A stretch of 6,541 nucleotides of DNA. Source: Candidatus Zhuqueibacterota bacterium 4572_119. Lineage in GTDB: Bacteria > Zhuqueibacterota > Zhuqueibacteria > Thermofontimicrobiales > Thermofontimicrobiaceae. The notes under the pieces are model-generated. The model was not told where the DNA came from, searched no databases, and saw nothing but the letters and a program-made list of their open reading frames with translations. The DNA lies in assembly GCA_002084535.1 (NCBI GenBank), contig NBLI01000234.1:1-6541 (forward strand), in the 5' to 3' direction. This document shows, one piece after another, positions 6,246-6,541 of this stretch. Both the position numbers and the translations under genes were made by a program. How positions within the stretch are numbered: position 1 is the stretch's first letter; every line of letters starts with the position of its first letter.

Positions 6246-6541
6246 TTATTTCGCCGGTTTAGCCAAAGTTAATAAAAGAAAAATTCCCAGTCTGTGAAAT
6301 TTAAAAGATGATTGTTTCGATTTATGCAAAACAGTAACATCTCCCGGCGTGATCCCGCCGAGCCTTGAGGCTTGCCCAAGGTTGAATGGCCGACGCGCGG
6401 AAAGCTTTTCCTTGGCCTCATAGCGCAGATGAACTGAGTCCCTGAAGACGCTGTGGGCCAGCGGTTGACGCCGGCACGCTCGGGCCGTTTTGGTCGGGGG
6501 CGGGCACCGTATCGGTTTCGGGATCAGACGATGATGGTTGC
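6246..6541 (-). pseudogene. MnmG (GidA) C-terminal-like fragment in a GC-rich block, running off the right edge
   Basis: On the minus strand one frame is open from the window edge to a TAA at 6248-6246 (98 codons including the stop). Its middle part, about 6430-6324, reads EAKEKLSARRPFNLGQASR, then LGGITPGDVTVL. This fits the conserved C-terminus of MnmG, the FAD enzyme that with MnmE modifies the wobble uridine of tRNA ('EA.EKL...RP..LGQASR..G.TP.D...L'). Upstream, the 37 or so residues to the edge are Pro/Arg-rich and lack the 'Y.GYI.RQ' and 'IP...DY' stretches expected there; neither other frame supplies them. Downstream, the frame continues about 26 residues into AT-rich DNA with no MnmG likeness. 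The intact family ends soon after this motif. GC content changes from about 30% to about 60% near 6340. I read it as a broken or transferred remnant, or an assembly join; the motif match itself is strong. Confidence 0.5.

Noticed and set aside
6088..6258. Minus-strand open stretch of about 56 codons ending at 6088
   Set aside because: It has no ATG except near its 3' end, no ribosome site and no family likeness; it is probably chance in AT-rich DNA.
6418..6541. Second minus-strand frame in the GC-rich end, Pro/Ser-rich, stopping at 6418
   Set aside because: It could be a linker-like protein tail, but it is short, runs off the window and has no recognisable motif, unlike the overlapping MnmG-like frame.

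Overview
The window looks like chromosomal DNA from a Gram-negative (diderm) bacterium of moderate-to-low GC. Evidence: several Sec-type signal peptides, a large outer-membrane beta-barrel, and a membrane-anchored class III cyclase. The mix of FnIII/Ig-like envelope proteins, a secreted FecR-domain protein and a CHASE2 cyclase would suit an uncultured FCB-type lineage (Calditrichota, KSB1, Ignavibacteriota or relatives). That placement is inference from style and composition; the window holds no phylogenetic marker good enough to fix it.

Layout: (1) 1-477, the 3' end of a plus-strand gene whose start lies off the left edge; it carries part of a fibronectin type III-like domain plus an unassigned tail of about 70 residues. 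(2) 503-1207, a secreted FecR-domain protein. (3) 1221-3653, a secreted 810-residue protein with two Ig/FnIII-like domains and a C-terminal outer-membrane beta-barrel. (4) 3681-5807, a CHASE2 sensor joined to a class III adenylate cyclase with a complete catalytic residue set. All four are on the plus strand with gaps of 25, 13 and 27 nt, so they are probably one operon.

(5) 5808 to about 6340 is AT-rich and holds no convincing gene. It contains an AGC-phased short tandem repeat just after the operon and three short inverted repeats. (6) From about 6340 to the right edge, GC rises abruptly to about 60%. The minus strand there encodes an isolated segment matching the C-terminus of the tRNA-modification protein MnmG (GidA). 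The sequence on both sides of it does not fit MnmG, so it is a relic, a rearrangement point or an assembly artefact.

Working model (inference): the FecR protein and the Ig/barrel protein form an envelope assembly. The CHASE2 domain of the cyclase, which lies on the outer face of the inner membrane, senses its state or a ligand and sets cytoplasmic cAMP. No cAMP receptor, sigma factor or TonB-dependent transporter is encoded here, so the usual FecR/sigma circuit is not evident.
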